A stretch of 5,796 nt of DNA, taken from assembly GCA_905478725.1 (NCBI GenBank), contig CAJQJT010000279.1, forward strand, positions 1 to 5,796. Reading direction: 5' to 3'. Within the stretch, counting starts at the first letter, position 1. The number at the start of each line of letters is the position of its first letter. The DNA comes from an uncultured Pseudomonadales bacterium (GTDB taxonomy: Bacteria > Pseudomonadota > Gammaproteobacteria > Pseudomonadales > Porticoccaceae). The notes below the pieces were generated by a model. It was not told the origin of the DNA and searched no databases. It saw nothing but the letters and a program-made list of their open reading frames with translations. A program made the position numbers and the translations under genes. Shown in pieces: positions 5,197 to 5,796 of the stretch.

Positions 5197-5796
5197 TTGC
5201 CACTACACAAGCTAATTAGAAGCCTGATACTTTGCTGCCTGCTAGGGCCTCTCAGCAGCTCTCTGACGGCCAATGAAATACAGCTGCCGGTGCTTGGTGA
5301 TGCATCTTCAGGGATGATCTCAAAAAGCCAAGAGTATGAGCTCGGCCGCATCTGGCTAAAAATCTTTCGCAGTCGCGTGCGTGCCTATGATGATCCGCTG
5401 ATGCAGATCTATCTTGAACAGCTACTTTACAATTTAGCCACCTACAGCGATTTAGAAGATCCTCGCCTGGAATTGGTGATAGTCAAAAACCCCACAATGA
5501 ATGCTTTTGCCGTACCCGGAGGCGTGGTCGGTTTTCATACCGGCGTCTTTGCCTTCGCCGAGAATGAAGATCAAATGGCCTCGGTCTTGGCTCACGAGCT
5601 GGCGCACCTCAGTCAACGGCATTTCTCCCGCGGCACTGAGGCACAGAAAAAAAACTCAATGATTAGTATGGCCGGACTCTTGGCTACAGTGGTACTGGCG
5701 GCAACTGCAGGTGGTGACGCCGCCTCCGCAGCTATGATTACCTCTCAGGCACTGTCTATGGACAGTCAGCTTCGCTACAGCCACTCCAATGAGCAG
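5197..5796 (+). CDS. bepA: BepA-like M48 family periplasmic zinc metalloprotease (5' part; 3' end outside window)
   Basis: Exported M48 metalloprotease resembling BepA (YfgC), which in E. coli assists or degrades outer-membrane proteins such as the LPS transporter LptD. Numbered from the TTG at 5197, residues 1-25 form a signal peptide: a Lys/Arg N-region, the core LILCCLLGPL, and a likely cut after SSLTA before NEIQLP. Family motifs are NPTMNAFAVPGG (about 99-110), GFHTGVF (112-118) and the zinc motif HELAH, with His133, catalytic Glu134 and His137, followed by LSQRHFSR. The last residues in the window, SNEQ, begin the conserved NEQEAD motif whose next Glu is the third zinc ligand. The C-terminal TPR domain of BepA would lie beyond the right edge. 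The start is uncertain: the first in-frame ATG (5314) would remove the signal peptide, so TTG at 5197 or ATT at 5191 is more likely. The gene is divergent from the PerM-like gene. Another periplasmic M48 protein is possible, but the motifs and neighbour favour BepA. Confidence 0.88.
   Translation, partial: MPLHKLIRSLILCCLLGPLSSSLTANEIQLPVLGDASSGMISKSQEYELGRIWLKIFRSRVRAYDDPLMQIYLEQLLYNLATYSDLEDPRLELVIVKNPTMNAFAVPGGVVGFHTGVFAFAENEDQMASVLAHELAHLSQRHFSRGTEAQKKNSMISMAGLLATVVLAATAGGDAASAAMITSQALSMDSQLRYSHSNEQ

Noticed and set aside
5121..5351. Minus-strand frame of 76 codons at the start of the BepA-like gene
   Set aside because: Most of it is antisense to the signal peptide and early mature part of the BepA-like protein. 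No family is recognisable.
1..5796. Mobile element, CRISPR array, tRNA or phage-defence system
   Set aside because: No arrays of spaced repeats, transposase or nuclease motifs, tRNA cloverleaf or target-site duplications were seen. All genes are conserved housekeeping or envelope families.

Overview
The window looks like chromosomal DNA of a gammaproteobacterium, probably a marine or environmental one. The basis is an AceE-type homodimeric pyruvate dehydrogenase, a full-length pitrilysin/insulysin-type M16 protease, and a PerM-like membrane protein divergent from a BepA-like M48 protease, an arrangement I recall from E. coli and relatives. Base composition is near half GC in the genes, and the intergenic gaps are clearly AT-richer. 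I cannot name a genus. I see no mobile element, tRNA, rRNA or CRISPR array, and no break or frameshift in any gene.

Layout. (1) Positions 1-595, minus strand: the first 198 codons of aceE; the rest lies beyond the left edge. (2) 596-851: a 256-bp gap with a good sigma70-type aceE promoter, a likely Rho-independent terminator for the upstream gene, a perfect 10-bp inverted repeat and a TGGTC/GACCA inverted pair. (3) 852-3686, minus: a complete four-domain M16 zinc metallopeptidase with an N-terminal export signal; the best start is the ATG at 3686, not the GTG at 3728. (4) 3687-3785: a 99-bp gap whose upstream end carries a hairpin with the preceding gene's stop codon in its loop. (5) 3786-4907, minus: a complete AI-2E/PerM-family membrane protein. 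(6) 4908-5196: a 289-bp divergent regulatory region with a candidate sigma-E-type promoter reading rightward. (7) 5197-5796, plus: the first 200 codons of a BepA-like M48 periplasmic protease, cut by the right edge just before its third zinc ligand.

How the genes fit together. The PerM-like and M16 genes share a strand and may be co-transcribed. Together with the divergent BepA-like gene they make a small envelope cluster: two exported zinc proteases flanking a polytopic inner-membrane protein. aceE is central carbon metabolism and appears to be a separate transcription unit with its own promoter.

This is mostly a conserved housekeeping region, and I found no clear undescribed system. The points most worth a second look are the non-standard start of the BepA-like gene (no in-frame ATG before the signal peptide; a strong ribosome site fits an ATT better than the TTG), the sigma-E-like promoter, the N-terminus of the M16 protease (revised start, atypical lipobox), and the inverted repeats between the M16 gene and aceE.
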